This document shows positions 62,981-64,000 of a stretch of 64,000 bases of DNA, in pieces. Made by a program: the position numbers and the translations under genes. The stretch's first letter is position 1; the number at the start of each line of letters is the position of its first letter. Under the pieces are notes generated by a model, which was not told where the DNA came from, made no database searches, and was given only the letters and a program-made list of their open reading frames with translations. Location: the NCBI GenBank assembly GCA_018296165.2, contig JACKQL020000007.1, forward strand, positions 1,240,001 to 1,304,000, given 5' to 3'. The stretch comes from Termitomyces sp. T153 (lineage: Eukaryota; Basidiomycota; Agaricomycetes; Agaricales; Lyophyllaceae).

Positions 62981-64000
62981 ATGTACAACGGAATTGGACT
63001 CACCACTCCCCGTGGAAGGTCTGAAATTTGATTCTGTCACTGCATTCAATTGCTAACCTGCGAAACAGTGGAACAAACGGCTATGTTATCCGCAATTTGT
63101 CTGCCCTTCGTTCATACGAAACTGCACATGATCGTGCTAGTGCTTGGGAGACTGCGCCGCCCAAGCATCGAGAACCTGATGAAGCTATTTTGGAGCACGA
63201 AAGGAAGCGAAAAGTTGAGGTTAAGTGTCTTGAGCTCCAGCTGGAGCTTGAGGACAAAGGGTGCGCCTCTGCTGATATCACTTATATCGTCTGACTAACA
63301 TTTCACTCAGCATCGACGAAGACGAAATTGAACAGAAAGTCGGCGCTCTTCGTGCAGAATTGCTCAAAAACCTTACAGCTCTAGCACCAAGTGCCAAGAG
63401 CCTTAAAGCCTCTGACACGCATGGCCTTGCCCTCGCAAAAAAAACTGAGTTGAGCAAGATGGCTCGTGCTCTTGGAACACGGTCGGACTATCAGGAAGGA
63501 GATGCATTTGACAAGGAGAAACAGGACGAGATCAGAATCAGGAAACAGGTCGAACGAGAGGAGCGTGAGAGGAAGAAAGAAGAAGAACGAATCAGGTACC
63601 AGGAGCAAAAGGCAAAATGGGAGGCAGAGAAAAGGGAGCGGGACAGACTCAGAAGGCGTGAGGAAGATAGACTTCGAAAAGAGAGAGAAGAGAATGCTCC
63701 GAGGCGCAGAGATCAAATGCCTCCACCCCCAGTTCCTGCTTCGAGGCTGGAAAGGAAGGATTTTGGAGATAACCGCGACCGAGGCTCTCATCAATCAGGT
63801 GACCGGAGCAGAAGCAGGAGCCCTCGTCGTCGCAACGGCCCAGCTCCTCGAGAACGCGTTCGTGGTCGTTCGTCCCCCACGCCCTCCCCACCACCCCGCA
63901 ACCGCCGCCGCTATGATTCTCGTTCTCCGTCTCCTTCCCGCTCAATGTCACGCTCTCCTTCAAGGACCCCTCCTCCCCGCAATGTTCGCCGACGTTCCGG
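62981..64000 (+). CDS. CWC21: Pre-mRNA-splicing factor CWC21/SRRM2 N-terminal type (cut by window end)
   Basis: Model: exons 62,981-63,018, 63,069-63,260 and 63,311 to beyond 64,000, introns of 50 bp each. Begins MYNGIGLTTPRGSGTNGYV, the invariant start of Cwc21/SRm300, with the intron splitting the Ser codon. The cwf21 helix region is ILEHERKRKVEVKC, LQLELEDKG and IDEDEIEQKVGALRAELL. An Arg/Glu/Lys-rich helix (EREERERKKEEERIR) follows, then an RS-type tail (RSRSRSPRRR, SRSPSPSRSMSRSPSR). The protein sits near the catalytic centre of the spliceosome, contacting Prp8 and Snu114. Fungal homologues vary in RS-tail length; the 3' end is outside the window. Confidence 0.92.

Noticed and set aside
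1..64000. tRNA, rRNA or other structured RNA genes
   Set aside because: I looked for A-box/B-box-like and conserved rRNA strings by eye and found none convincing; a covariance-model scan would be needed to exclude them.

Overview
The window reads as a piece of an agaricomycete (mushroom-forming basidiomycete) nuclear genome. Evidence: 25 short introns (47 to 117 bp), a FunK1-type kinase relic, a basidiomycete-type polytopic membrane protein, a Zn2Cys6 protein of the compact basidiomycete kind, and Ty3/gypsy, Ty1/copia and hAT relics of the kinds seen in large, transposon-rich mushroom genomes. I cannot name the genus.

Positions 1 to about 47,560 are a nested transposon block with no host gene that I can support. 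Four LTR families were delimited by hand. Family A has ~0.85-1.19 kb LTRs running TGTCA..TGACA and makes 5-bp target duplications. Family B has ~1.0-1.1 kb LTRs running TGATG..CATCA and makes 4-bp duplications. Family C is a chromodomain gypsy with ~0.37 kb LTRs. The fourth is a copia element with two 344-bp LTRs. Gag/protease relics of a further gypsy-like lineage (D) occur twice. Layout: gypsy A (1,088-11,760) carries chromovirus C (4,282-8,974) inside its gag and is cut at RNase H by LTR A-2. A decayed A-like interior with a solo B LTR follows (to 17,257), then LTR A-3, a spliced accessory ORF on the + strand, a minus-strand gypsy B (to 25,829), an inverted pair of B LTRs (26,176-27,726), a hAT transposase relic split by the young copia element (27,990-33,525), a C fragment, D relics, and a stack of nested A and B LTRs up to 47.56 kb. 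Most copies carry stops and frameshifts. CpG loss is conspicuous: eight of the nine differences between the copia LTRs lie at ancestral CpG sites.

Positions 47.56-49.8 kb are a degraded border with a broken FunK1-like kinase. From 49,808 to the end the sequence is gene-dense and splicing-competent. In order: a GT69 (CAP59-like) mannosyltransferase (-) head-to-head with a secretory-pathway SGNH/'capsular associated' protein (+); an arylamine N-acetyltransferase (-); a polytopic membrane protein (+); a short-chain dehydrogenase (-); a Zn2Cys6 protein (-); an IME4/METTL3-type m6A methyltransferase (+); a CLD1/ABHD4-5-like alpha/beta hydrolase (-); and the 5' part of the splicing factor CWC21 (+).

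Most notable points: (i) the GT69/SGNH pair shares a 126-bp promoter with four TTACATAA bZIP-like palindromes in two ~40-bp repeats and sits in a very GC-rich island, suggesting a co-regulated cell-surface polysaccharide module; (ii) four of 25 modelled introns appear to be GC-AG; (iii) a divergent accessory ORF pair, with an in-frame stop one codon before a good splice donor, lies antisense to gypsy B; (iv) the youngest-looking element (copia) has lost a catalytic integrase aspartate. All gene models are hand-built from splice signals and family motifs, without alignment or transcript data.
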